Part shown: positions 26,973-39,096 of the stretch, in pieces
Numbering within the stretch: the first letter of the stretch is position 1
How the letters are laid out: every line of letters begins with the position of its first letter
DNA from: Acanthornis magna
Taxonomy: Eukaryota > Chordata > Aves > Passeriformes > Acanthizidae
NCBI GenBank assembly: GCA_036785705.1
Contig: JAWUZG010000970.1
Coordinates: 3,878,501 to 3,942,500 of the forward strand
Reading direction: 5' to 3'
DNA: 64,000 nt
Notes under the pieces: model-generated
Told to the model about the DNA's origin: nothing
Seen by the model: the letters and a program-made list of their open reading frames with translations, nothing else
The model's database searches: none
Translations under genes and position numbers: made by a program

Positions 26973-27205
26973 ATCACCCCCCTCCCTCCTTCCAACCGAC
27001 AGCTCTGGGGCAGGGGTAGGGTGTGGGGTTTTTTCTTAGTCAGTCCATCACCACAATTCTTCTGTTACAAACACTATTTCTCTACTCACCCCTCTCCCTA
27101 TTAAGACACCATTTCTCAGCTCACCCCCTCCCTCCTTCCAACCAACAGCTCCAGGGGGCAAGGGCAGGGTATGGGAGTTTTCCTTTCATCAGGGTCAGTC
27201 CACTA
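26973..27205. repeat. Duplicated segment inside the ERVL-like LTR
   Basis: Two similar segments of about 75-85 bases occur at 26973-27048 and 27120-27205, offset by about 147 bases. Both contain CTCCCTCCTTCCAACC(G/A)ACAGCT, then a GGGGCA-rich part, then CAGTCCA. The duplication lies within one LTR and so arose before or after its insertion by local duplication. Confidence 0.75.
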
Positions 27206-27380
27206 GGGAGAAGTGTCCTCTACTTAACCATGGGGTTCCCTCCCATGAGAGACAGTCCTCTACAAACTTCCCGTGGGTCCGATCTCACAATTAGCATCCT
27301 GCCTGAATCTCCTGCAGCATGAGTTCTTGTCTATAGGGTGTAGACTTCCAAGCCCAGGCCAGGCTGTTTCGATCCCAGGA

Positions 27381-27432
27381 GCAAGGCCTTTCTCTCTCCT
27401 GCAAGGCCTTTCTCTCTCCTGCAAAGCCTTTG
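27381..27432. repeat. 20-bp tandem repeat inside the ERVL-like LTR
   Basis: GCAAGGCCTTTCTCTCTCCT occurs twice without a gap (27381-27400, 27401-27420), followed by a partial third unit (GCAAAGCCTTTGC). The two complete units are identical, suggesting recent slippage or ongoing homogenisation. Confidence 0.95.
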
Positions 27433-27750
27433 CAACTTTCAGTCTCTGGGACTCCCACTGGATCACAGCTTCCTGCAGGCATCCACCTGCTCCTCTGGCG
27501 TGGACACCTCCCCACAGGCTGTGGGTGGTTCTCTGCATCCCCCCTGGACTCCATGGGCTGCAGGGGGACCACCTGCTCCCCCATGGTCTTCACCACGGCT
27601 GGCAGAGGGTTTTCAACTCTGGCACCTGGAGCACCTCCTCCCCCACCTTCTCCACTGACCTTGGTGCCTCCATCTTGTTTTCCCTCACATGTTTTCACCT
27701 CCTCCTCCTCCTCTGGCTAAAAAGAAGTGCGTGCTCACATTGTTTTGATT

Positions 27751-27764
27751 TCTTCTTAAATATG
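27751..27764 (-). promoter_or_regulatory. TATA-like box of the ERVL-like LTR
   Basis: The minus strand reads CATATTTAAGAAGA. TATTTAAG is a plausible TATA element, about 200 bases inside the U3 end. Activity cannot be judged from sequence. Confidence 0.5.
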
Positions 27765-27959
27765 TTTTCACAGAGGCGTAACTAACATCTCTCATTGGCC
27801 CAGGCTTGGCCAGCAGCATGTCCATCATCTTCAGAGCCATCAGAGATCAGCTCTGCTGGACATGGTGGAAAACTTTCAGAACCTTCACACGACGCACAGG
27901 AGCCATCTTTGTACCCCACCCTACTCACTAGCAAAAACTGGGCCAGCAAAACCAACACA

Positions 27960-30032
27960 GGAGGCCACAACAAAATCCATCCTCTTGCCTGTAAAGGAAA
28001 AAGAAGATAGGGGAAAAAAGTCTTGACTTTTTAATATAGAGGAAAAGGAGAGATTACATTGTGAAGAAACTTCATTGGAAGGGTACTTGTTGACCTTGTG
28101 AAGACAAAAGCAGACTCGTCTTTTCTGAAGCTTTGTCTCATCTTGACTTTCAGTTCTATTGCTGTGAAAGCCAATGCACTAAGGCATAGGAGACAACTGG
28201 AGGAGACCTACTCTCCTATTCCTCACTGGAGAGCCAGGTCCAGCACAGGCACCGCTGGTAAATGGCAGTGTGAAGCAGGCAGGTAGTGACATATTTTCCA
28301 GTCAGAAGTTGTGTGGGGTGCCATGGCCTGCTCTGCTCATATTGCTGCAGCAGCACCTACATCACAAGGATGTATCTGGTACTTTCCCATCCATCTCTCA
28401 GATGATTTCCAGTGACAGGGTACCCTGACATGCTGCACTCAGCAACATGCCTGAGCAGTAGAATGGTGGTTTAGTTTTGATTGTCATGGGAGTGAAGTTC
28501 TTTGTTCTTTCCATTCTTTCTGCAAGCTCTGAAGAAGCCAAATGCACTCAGAAAAGTAAAGTTATTTTCATTTGCAAGGCATTTTTTGTCTGTAAGGTGC
28601 ATCATAGCCAGTCTTCTGCATTTAGAAATGATACTTTAAGCCCTAAAAGTTCATGCAATTAACTTTTTCTAAGGTAATACCTTTTTAAGTACTTTTTTTC
28701 TATCTTTTTTCTTTATCCCCCAGGCCTTAAGTTCATGTTTTCAGACTTGTCTCTGCAGGCACAAAACCTACCTTTTCTTTTAGTGAAAGCTGAGATTTTT
28801 CACAACTCCAGAATCTGGAGCTCCGAGCAAAACAAACAATAATTACAGCTATGAGACCTGGCAGTACAGAGAAGGTAAAGTCTTCAAAATGCTTTCTTGT
28901 CTCTACTAGCAAAACCTTTCTCTTGCTGGATAAAAGTAGGACAAGACAGCAAGACAGCTGGGAGGAGCAGTTGAGATGTGGACAGTGGCACTGTTTCTGT
29001 GTTGGTGGCTGTTCTGCTTCCCTCTAACCATGCACAACCCCGAGGGCAAGTACAGATACCTGTGCCTGGGCATGGGCAAAGGAGGAGGAGAGTTTTGAGA
29101 AGTTTTAGGAAAGAGAAACTCTGTTCTGTAAGAATTCATCCTGGTACTTTCTGAAATCTGATCCATACTTTCATCTGCTTGAAACAGAATATTCATACTG
29201 AACAGAAACCTTGGAAAATTTTAGAAAGAAAAGCATACATATCTGTCTTCAGTGGTTGCCTTTTCTGAGTTTTGTACTGCAGATGTACTTACAAGCTACA
29301 GTCTAAGTCCAAACCACCTTTGGGCTAAATACTGGGCAGGCATATAACAAGGTACATACTCCATGTATATGTCTGTGGGAAAAAAGGTAGTTAACCATTA
29401 AAGACAAATTATCCATTTCCTTAGTCTTCTAGGAACACTTACTAGTACTCTTAGGAAGGTCACAGAATTTGTTATCCAATTATGAATCTATGACCTTCTA
29501 CAGCTGACAGTTATATATGAAGAAATCAGAAGGGAAAAAAGGATCTTGTTTTAAAATCTGGGCTTGTTCTAATATAATCTTCATTCAGCCATGAGTACTT
29601 AAAGAATTTGTTTACAAAGTTAGTGCTACGCTTTCATTCACGTTCAGTGCAACAGTTCAGCAAAAGCTAGTCTTTTCAGAAACATGATTACTGATAAAAA
29701 CCTATAGCCTGCACTACAGCTGTTATTTATGACTGACACAATTAGAGGCTTTTGTCTTACAAAATAAACAGGGTAATAAATTTGTAAGAGCCTCAATGTA
29801 GCCTCTGCAAATTTCTCTAGGGTTATATTCCACCCCACAGAAAGAGTCTTTCATTGTGAGTTTATGCAGAGCTTATGTCTGAGAAATTGATTGAATCACA
29901 GATGGTGATTGCAATTATCAGTCAGTATCTTTTTAAACTCCTATAGTGGTACTAATGTTTCTGTCAGTGTAAGATGTTTTTCTTTTAGTTTAAGAGGCAG
30001 CAAGTAAAGGGTTGTGAACATTAAAAATATGC
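27960..30032. other. Stretch without recognisable genes
   Basis: AT-rich DNA. A copy of the 12-mer AATGCACTAAGG lies at 28173-28184; the other copy lies immediately upstream of the LTR (26693-26704). No exon, RNA gene or mobile element recognised. Confidence 0.45.
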
Positions 30033-30135
30033 ATATATATATATATATATACATACAAACACACATATTTGAGTTTGTATGCACTTATGCATTAAATTTA
30101 TATTAAAATATATATTGATATATAATATATAATGA
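30033..30135. repeat. (AT)n microsatellite and adjoining AT-only region
   Basis: Nine AT units (30033-30051) are followed by CATACAAACACACAT. A second block nearly free of G and C, ATATATTGATATATAATATA-like, lies at about 30105-30132. It is low-complexity and probably length-variable. Confidence 0.9.
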
Positions 30136-33100
30136 GTATACATACCTTCGAAGTTTTTCAAAGTTTTTCTTACAAAGCCTGAATAAATTGACAATCTTGG
30201 CTGGCTTTTCTGGAGTCTTCCCAAGCCCAGTGCATGTGTGGAAAGTACCAGGATTGCCAGTCTAAAAATGTAAGTTAATCTCATCTTTCTACATGTGCCC
30301 CTGTGCGCAGACACTCCCCCCCAGCCCCTGCACCACACTTCCTTCTGTAGCTGCAGTCCCTAAAGAGTGGGTGGTGTCCCTGCTCCAGTGTCACACCCAT
30401 GGCACAAATTCCTCTGGAGACAGTGAATTCCAAGGCTTTTTTAGAAAGGCCCACCTTGTAATCCTTCCAGCTGTAAATACACAATAGATGGATACTAGGC
30501 ACCTGTTGCCTAATTCCTTGCCAAGCTTTTCAATTTTAAATTGCATTGGATGCTTGTTCAGGGGAATCTTTGTAACTTATTAGCTGTAGTATGTGTGGGA
30601 AAGTACCAACCATGTATGGGAATGGCAGAAAACTGTCTTCTGAGTTATCAGAGAAAAACAATAGCCACACACTAACAGCATAAATGTGAAGCAACATCTG
30701 GTCTTAATTACTGTTGGGGAACGTATGTATATCATTCACGGAAATGATATCTATCAGAGGAAATTCCTCTCAGTTATATACCAGTGTAATTCAGCTGAAT
30801 CCAAGTGATTTACTCCAGAGCCACCTTGCTGTAACTGAAAGTGGAGCTTGGTCCATCAACTCACTGCTATGATCCTGTGTAAGGAAGGACATATAATGAA
30901 TATACATGCCATACACCGGAATTTTTCTTTGCTGAGCTTATGCTGCAGCAGAAAAGTACACGAGACCAGGACAAGAACATCAGGAGCCTACTTCAATAAT
31001 ATTTAACTGTCTGAAGTGATCACTTTAACTCTTAGGAAGAGTTATTAATATTTATTACTTGCAGTTTAGTTGTGACTGTGGGTCTCAACTGAGAAAGATA
31101 ACTATGAGATGTAAATCCCTGCAATACCCATCAGAGGATCCCCATAGCAATGATTACTGTTTTAAAAGCTCTGTGGATGGTCAATATTCCAAGGAAAAAG
31201 TCATTCAAGATGGCAATCAGAGGAAGCTGCAGCTTGCATTACACAAGGCTTTTGAAAGAGATCCTGCAGAAATTCTTTCTATTAGACCTGATACTTCCTA
31301 AATGACAGTCATCTTAAATTCACATATATTTTGCCTTCTCTTGTTTAGTTGTTCTGCTTTTATTCCTGTAGAGAAGAAAAGCATTAATTCATATGCTATA
31401 CATTTCACATACAATAATATAAATATATGCATAATTTTTTAATTAACTAATTTGACAAACTCAGTCTGCAGTTGAACCTCTGTAATATTTCTCACAGATG
31501 CATGGATTTTTCCACTATTACATTGCTGCAATATGTACACATACCAAAAGCTTGTAAGACTGATTCTTCTACCAGTGTAGCTCACTGTGATACACAAGAT
31601 ACTGTTTATTATTTTCCTGTTGTTTCTTCCTTGCTATTTTGTCTATTGCAGAACTTACTTAACTGCTGTTAAAATACCTCCCTTATGCTCCAAAAGTGTA
31701 TTTCTAGCTATATGCCTAAGTCAACTTATTTTCAGCTTCCTAAAAACAACCTGTGTAATCACTCAATGGTCTGCATACTTCTAAGCTGTGTTAAATTGGC
31801 AAATAGGTCACCTCCAGGCAATGTCAGCTTTGATTAGCCACTATGGAATCCCAAACAGATTCTGCTTTTGCTGATCCCTGGGTAAGTTTGCATTTCACAC
31901 TTTGCATATTATTCATATATCCTTTTTCTAAATGTAAAATATTTCTGAAAACAAAGTGTCCTGCTATACTGCCTTAGCTACAAACCACTTACAAATCCCC
32001 TGATTTTAGAGACGAATGCTGTATAGTCTTCACCAGTTCAAGGGAAGCAAGTAGAACCAACGCCTGAGAGTGAGTTCCCTCTGCTTCTCAGAGATAGGAC
32101 AAAACTTCTCCACTGTTCTTCAGATTAGACAGAGTAATAGTTTTCTTTCAAATTGGTAGGATGAAGCTGGGCAGGAAAAGGTTTAGAGACTACTCTTGTT
32201 TTAACATTGTAGCTAGTATGATCTAGTGGAATGCTTTCAGTATTTAATTTCTCAGTGCTCATCACCCCAGAGAGCTGTCTCAGTGCATTGTGTCTATCTC
32301 TCTGCTAACTAGCAGCCAAGTACATTTTTGGTTTTACTCTTCCAATTAGCAATACTTAAAGCATGTCACCAAATTTCTGTGTCTTTGCCTAAGGAGACTT
32401 GAGAAACTGGCATGATCTTTACCATGCTACCTACCAAACATGAAGGCTCTTGAATCTGACCAGGCATCCATCCCCCATTCTTCATCATGATGCTAGAAGT
32501 TGTTATTTTTGTGTTTCTAATTAAATGCATACATCTTAAAGAAGTCAAGCATACAAATTATATCCAAACAGACCTTCTAGTGAAGAAAGCCTTGTGTGTG
32601 ATTTCCTTTTAGCAAAGCACTCCATAACAAGAGTAGTGGAAAGGTTCTCATGCATTTTTGAAGGAAGCTTGTGATAATGCTTTGAGCTTTTTCTGTTCGC
32701 TCCTCAGCAGGCATTCCCATCCCGTCTAGTGCTTTGGTTAACAGAAACGAGGCAGAATAGGATGTCCTAGTAAGCATATATTCCTTTTGAATTTTGCATG
32801 GATTATTTTCCTCCTATAGAGATGGCTCACTCCGTTCCACATCTCACTGCAATCGACCTTTTTCTGCAGTGATGTCTGAGACCTACACCTTACTATAAAG
32901 CAGGGACTGTAAAAAGCAAAATCTTGTAAATTGTGTGGGTTTGGACCTCTATCAGATAAGCTGAGCTTATGACAGAAGACTGCCTAGTCCCTGAGGATGT
33001 TTTTGTCTATCACCAGATTATTTGGGAAAACGGGACCAATACCCCAGAAGTCCCTTCAGAAAATCCGTCTTTCACTTACAGGGTCTGCTGCAAATACTTT

Positions 33101-36100
33101 GAGATTAATGATACTTTGAAAAGTGCAGGGAGCTAGAATCTTCTGAAATTTACATATTAAGTTCATGCCTTGGACCTTGTTTCTTTCCTGTGGCCACAGA
33201 GATTAGGGAAGGCTGGCTGTGGAGGAGGTTATGAAGCAAATAAATAGGAAATTCCCCTTCTTAGGCACCATGGCTGGGCAACTGCTGCTCTGAACACCTT
33301 AAAAATGGACATTTGTTTCTCAATCTGGAACATTTGTGAGTCAAAGGGGTTTATGGTGGCTTTGCCAGCTTTTACAACCAAGTCTAATTAAAACTTATGA
33401 TGTTAGTAAAGTGATCTATACTATGTCCTTCATAATCTGTTGACTTCTGTACCTAAGCTGCATTGTATTCTAAAAATCAGACAGTTGGAAAAGTTCAGTG
33501 AATCAATAAAAAGAATATGTTAATTAAAATAAAATGTATACAGCTGTTATATTTAAGGTATAAAACATTACCTGGTAACTGTTTTCTATTACTGCAAAAG
33601 AACTATGAATGTGTTTACTGCACTTAGCATATGTTTAATGTCTTAATTCTGTTTCCATTTATGGCCCATTTCAATTCCTAACCTGTGATTTTCTCCTAAA
33701 TATGGTCTGCCTTATGGAAAAATTAGGACCTTTACTCTGGAAACTATGAGTGTTTTGTTCCAGTAATGAAGAGTCCCTTATTTCCTGTCCCACAGAATTC
33801 CTGGTATATAGCTGTCTGGTGTCTTTGCCTCCTATAGCAGGAATTGAAGGGAAGCCCTAATAATTTATTTACATGAATCTCTTTGGTTTTGACATGGGTT
33901 TCTTGTTGGAGTTTTTTTGTTATTGTTTTATAATATTGCAGCTATTGGGCCTCTTAGTCTTTCTGAGCAAATGCAAAATTGACTATGAAAACAAAAAATG
34001 TAAGTTATCTTTGGTAGTCAGTTGAAATACCAACTGCTCAAAATCCAGGTTTCCTTTGATTAATCATTGTCACATTTTACATTAAGGCACCCTACTGTCC
34101 ATATGTCCTTTCTAATTGCATCTCTGTAGCTCAGTAATCTACAGGTGCATATTTTTGAAGTCCTGTTTTTTGTTTATTCAGCAAAGTGCTGAAGTAACCC
34201 AATGGCCAGCCCTTCTGACAGAAAAGTAGTACAAAAATCTTTCTTCCCTTTCATCTGGCAGTTGTGGGTCAGTGCTGAAAAGATGCTTTGGTACTGCACA
34301 GGGGAAAAGGAGTTCACCTGCATTTGTATGTTATTATTGATTTTTATGTCAATATCTTGCAAATTAAAAATCCTGGCAGTACAAGTGACATGTGAGCAGT
34401 CAAGTGAACAGACAAGCAATACTTTCATTCAGAGAGGTTTTAAACAGGCTAAAAATTGGACTGGGACATGAACATTTTGTTCTGATAATGTCAGTTTGGC
34501 CCTGCTGCAATTTCATTACTGTGTTTCTAATCACATTGTTTCATATTTTTCATTAATCTGAGGTACAATGATCAAGTTCAATGTCTCAGCTATGTAAGGA
34601 AAAGATGAGCTGCCTATCTAAACCCATTGAAAATATCCTTACATGCACTATGGAAAAATACTTCATAAACAAAGTGCACATGTTTCTCTGATGCCTAATG
34701 CTCCTCAGAAGTGAAATGACCGGGCTATATATGATTCTTAAGTGATATATATAGAAACAAGCTGTTCCATAAGCAATGTAGGTAAAGAAGCCTGGTTTCC
34801 TTAAGGTTTGTGTTCTTTGTTCTCAAATCCTCAAATTCAGTTCCCTCTGAGTTTACAGTAATGATGACTCACCCATTGTGGATAATATTAGAAGTAATCA
34901 GGGCTTAAAGAAAGGCATGTTCCTACAATATGGTATGGCAATGTTTGTTAAATCTCTGCAGGGATTTCTGTTAAATGTAGAAATGTAGGATGCTACATGC
35001 AGAACTGGTTATCATTGTTCAAAATCAGAAGACTTCAAGCTCCAACCATAAACTTACACATAAGTTATGCCAAGTGTACAAAGTAGTTTCTTCAAGCCCA
35101 GGCTAAGGGCACTCCTTGCATCCTGCTGAAGGTGAACTCATGCTGCTAAGTGACACCACCAACAGAGCTCCCAGTTCTTCAGCACTCTCCTGGGAGATCT
35201 ACAGTTTTGGACATGAAGGGTGGGAGGTACATACAAAGGAAAAAATTGAGAGAGATAAGCCCATATAGGAGTGTGGTGTCATTTGTCCATTTTGTACTTT
35301 GACCATAAATAAGAGACTGTTTTGGGTGACATACTCCTTACTTTTCACTCCTTCCAATACGGCTGCATGCATTTGCAGGAAATCAATTAAGACGTCCTGG
35401 CCCAGCAAGTGAGACAAGCAAGGACTAGGGTTCTTTGTAATGCACTCTGGTGCTGTGGCCCTGGGCTGAGAACTGGGATAATTCAGTTCTGGAGTGTGGC
35501 CCTTGGACTGTATCTGTGTGTTGTGGAAAGACTACTCTTCCTGTCCTCTTGTCCCTCTAAGACAATAGCATCTGTAGGAGGAGGAGAGGAGCGAGTTGTG
35601 AGGTTGCACCTCACTGGGCAGGGGAAACAATTTAATGTGAGACCCTGGGAACTGGCAGAAAATGGGGGAAAGACAAAGAGGGTGGAAGGACAAGCTTGTT
35701 CACCATGCACTTTCTACAGGCTGTCATCCACATGACTGCTGATACCCCTGGGAAGAGAGGCGAGCCCAGAATTCTTCTTGGTCACTGAAGTCTCCACTGC
35801 TGCTCAGGTGAACCCTGCAAGGCACATAGAAATGCACATCCCAGAGCTTAGACAGGCTTCAACATGAGTTATGTACCCACCTGCTCTTCCCTAGTGAGAC
35901 AGGTACCCTGGAACCTATGCAAAAATGCAATTTTAAGAAAAAGGCTGAAATTAAAACTCAGGACTTAGGGACTTGAAGAGACCTGTGAACACTGCTTGCA
36001 GGGTCTCATCCTAGTACTTAATAAAATCACTTCCATCTTGGCACAAATCTTTCTTTTCTGGCCATGGAAGGAGAGAGAACAGCTTGCTTATCAAAATTGT

Positions 36101-39073
36101 GTTCAAACTTGATACTGGTTTGTGTTGATAATGGTATGTGTGTGGGTCAAATTTACCTGTCTGCTGCAACTGATGCAGTGGAGGACCAAGAGAGGTTGGA
36201 AATGTTATCTGGTGGGAAGAAGGAGGAGAGGATGAGATGCTGCTTAGGCACAAGTTGTGAGTGTCCCTTGTAGTTTCTCCTCTTTCTTCCTCCACTTATT
36301 CTTCCTTATTGGGAGTGACTATATCTCTAGGGGAGAAGGAAACACTGATGGATATCTGAGGTCCTCTTTCACATCGTGTCTCCTCATGTTGGCTCCCAGT
36401 ATTACTAATAATTATCTGGCCTCAACACTCCATTTATTTCCAGGTCACACTTGTGTCTCCATTAGTTTTCTCTTGATGACTCTCTGTGTTTTCCCAGAAC
36501 ACCTAGCAAATGGTTTGTAGATCCTGATTATTGTTTTGTGCACTAACTCATTAATAACAGCCAGTACTCAAAAGAAATTAGTCTATTAATCAGATATTTA
36601 AAAAGCTGCCCATCTCCATCTCTGAATTTCCTGGCTTGTTTTGTCCTTTACGTACCTGGTTTTTAGATTGCCATCTTTCCTTGATAGAAACTACATTTAC
36701 TTGCCCACTGTCAAGAATGTCAGTGATACAAAGCTGTAAGTAGGCAATAATCCGTAGTCTCTATTGATACACTATTGTAATAAAAATAAGTAGCACATTT
36801 AGCAGCTTACAAAAACCTCACTGCCAGATGGTTTCTTCTGACATTGCCGATCTCTTTGTGGTTTTCGGCCTTATGTGTATCCCATGAAGTTTGTACATTA
36901 ATACATCTCTCCTTTTTAACTGTGGTTACTGTAAGAAAGAACTAATCAGAAGTCTCTGAATGCCAGTCTAATAAAACTGCATAAAGATGGATTATGGGAA
37001 TGACCTGAATGCATAGGGGATTTATTGTATGACTATGAGAAAACATGTTGGACTGTTTGTGACTAATATTTTTGTTTGATTTATGGATTCTGTCATCTTT
37101 TATAATCCTCAAATTAATAGAAAACACAAGGGTTTTAGCTTTACTAAAACAAAAACACTTTCCATTGGTAAACTTTATCGACATTAGTTTTTTGAGCACT
37201 TTGAAAATCCAAAGTTCATAAATTTTTGAGCTAGGTTATGATTTGCTACAATGATAAGGGACCCTCTGAGAGGACATGTTATTTTCTTTTATTTCATTTG
37301 CCCTAATATGTGGGTCTGTTTTTGTTTGCTTTGGGTGGGTTAGTTTGTTTTAAAATTCAGGACTTGAAACACAACAAATATGCTCTGGAAACTGCAAAAA
37401 TTTGTGTTGTTCAAAATAAATTTTAAAAAAATATATTTTTTTACATGTGTTTTGATTAAATAATTGTAGTATCTTATAATCCATGAGATGGGTTACCCAG
37501 GAATAGCTTACTCATTTCCAGTTGGAAATAATTTTGCAAGCAAAGTGATAAGAAATGTTGTCTGTGCGAGGAGAACACCCAGAATTAATAAAGAAAATGA
37601 TGAAGAAAAGGGAGGGGAAATAAAATCCATAACTGAAGAAAAACCCATTATTTAATGCCTAAACATATGTGTGCATAAAAAAGCATACCTTATAAAATGC
37701 TTAGTTTTCAGAACTATATAAAAATTGTTGACATTTTTTGCCTGAAGGAATGTGCAAGAGATGCAAGACCATGTACCCCCACTGGCTCCTTTCTGTCTGG
37801 GAGGTGAGTTGTTTGGGATGACTGTGAATAATGGGGTTGCTGCACAGAGCTGAGATGGGCTCTGCTATTGCACCATCAGTGAGTTCTTTGGTAGATAATT
37901 GTGGTCTGGTTGAAGCTCAAGGGACTGATGGTCAGATTCATCCCATCTTCCATACTTTCTCACGGTTTTCTCTAATAAGGATCTTTTTATTTTGCTTGCC
38001 GTTGCCTGCCACATTTCCTGGAATAAAACACCTCTTAGAATGCAATGGTCAGAAGTGAATAGTCTGACTGTGCACAGATAAACACATGGTGAAATACAAA
38101 GTTAACTGCGCAATGCTGACTGCAACGTCCTCCGCTTGGCCAATACTTGACTTGTGTCAAAGGGCTCATAGGCTACCAAAGAAGCTAAAATAAGGAATTG
38201 GATAGTTTTCAAAGGATTTAAAAAGTTTGTGGAGAAGATGAAAATCCACCATGTTTTCACATGGGAATAAATAATAAGAGAGATGCTCTTTCATGGCAGC
38301 ATTTATTCAGTGTTAGTAAGACATTCATCCTATGAAGAGACCACTCTAACTATTGTTCAGGTTCCATGTTCATCTGCTTACTAAAACAACCTGTGGAGAT
38401 TAGACATTTTTCTCCTGCTATTATCCTGTAATTTCCAGATTCCTCTGATGTAACAAACTTTACACAACCACACAATAAGCTGGTCCTAAAACTCATAGCA
38501 ATATGTTGAACTGGAAAATTATGTTTCTTGGAAGGAAGGTTTTGTAGGAACTACTGTTGACTATTGAAACAGGAACAACTGGCTGCATACCATGAAACTT
38601 TTTCAGAAAAGTCTTACATCACCTTAAAATAAATTTTCATTCAGCCTGTTTTTATCTCTTTATTACGTGCTGTTAAGGCACATCAGTAAGGGAAGAATTT
38701 TGATGGTACAAATATTTATAGGTATTTCAGAGTCAAGTGTAGTAATGAAATTACTTTTGGGCAGAAACTTTTTATGAATCTCAGTCAGCCAACAAATACA
38801 CCATCCCATAAGTTAAGTGCCAAGCACATGATCTAAGATGTCATGGTGAATTCATTGATTATCCTTGGATTGCCATTAGTTCTTATATCTGCATTGAAAA
38901 ATGACTTATAATTTGTTTGGGGAATTTTTCAGTAGTTACTAGTTTTGCTGTCTTTATTTACAAAGGTTTTATATATATTTATGCTGGATGGAATTACTTT
39001 GTTTTGGAAAAAAATCAATAGCTTTCATGTCAGCACATCAGTAATGGTATCTGCTAAATATTAAATGGTAGGT
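30136..39073. other. Long stretch without recognisable genes
   Basis: AT-rich DNA. Small inverted repeats occur at 30729-30750 (ATATCATT and AATGATAT around CACGGA) and near 30756-30770 (AGAGGAA-A-TTCCTCT). I recognise no coding exon, RNA gene or mobile element. A run of A and T near 37425-37441 is low-complexity. Confidence 0.45.
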
Positions 39074-39096
39074 AAAAACAAACAAACAAACAAAAA
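39074..39096. repeat. (CAAA)n simple repeat
   Basis: About four AAAC/CAAA units within an A-rich run. It is not attached to a recognisable retroposon. Confidence 0.85.

Larger units (their letters stand above)
26708..27959 (-). mobile_element. Solo LTR of an ERVL-like avian endogenous retrovirus, minus strand
   Basis: A 1252-bp block runs from TGTTGAGG to CCAACACA, so on the minus strand it starts TGTGTTGG and ends CCTCAACA. The sequence order matches, from memory, a long LTR family common in songbirds and other Neoaves. The family marks are GGTTTGACCCTGACCAAATGCCAGG at the plus-strand left end and the GTTGAGATAAG motif. Next come a run of 'tccc...gggagacagtcctcta' segments and the CCATGGGCTGCAGGGGGACC and CTTCTTAAATATGTT motifs, followed by the 'cagaggcgtaac' and 'ggcttggccagcagc' segments. 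On the minus strand TATTTAAGAAG (27751-27762) is a TATA-like box and AATAAA (26904-26909) a polyadenylation signal, which sets the orientation. No retroviral genes flank it, so it is a solo LTR. Long open frames inside it are accidental. Confidence 0.85.

Noticed and set aside
27273..27785. 170-codon open frame on the plus strand
   Set aside because: It lies wholly inside the ERVL-like LTR and runs against its transcription direction. Its composition follows the GC-rich LTR sequence, and it has no recognisable domain.
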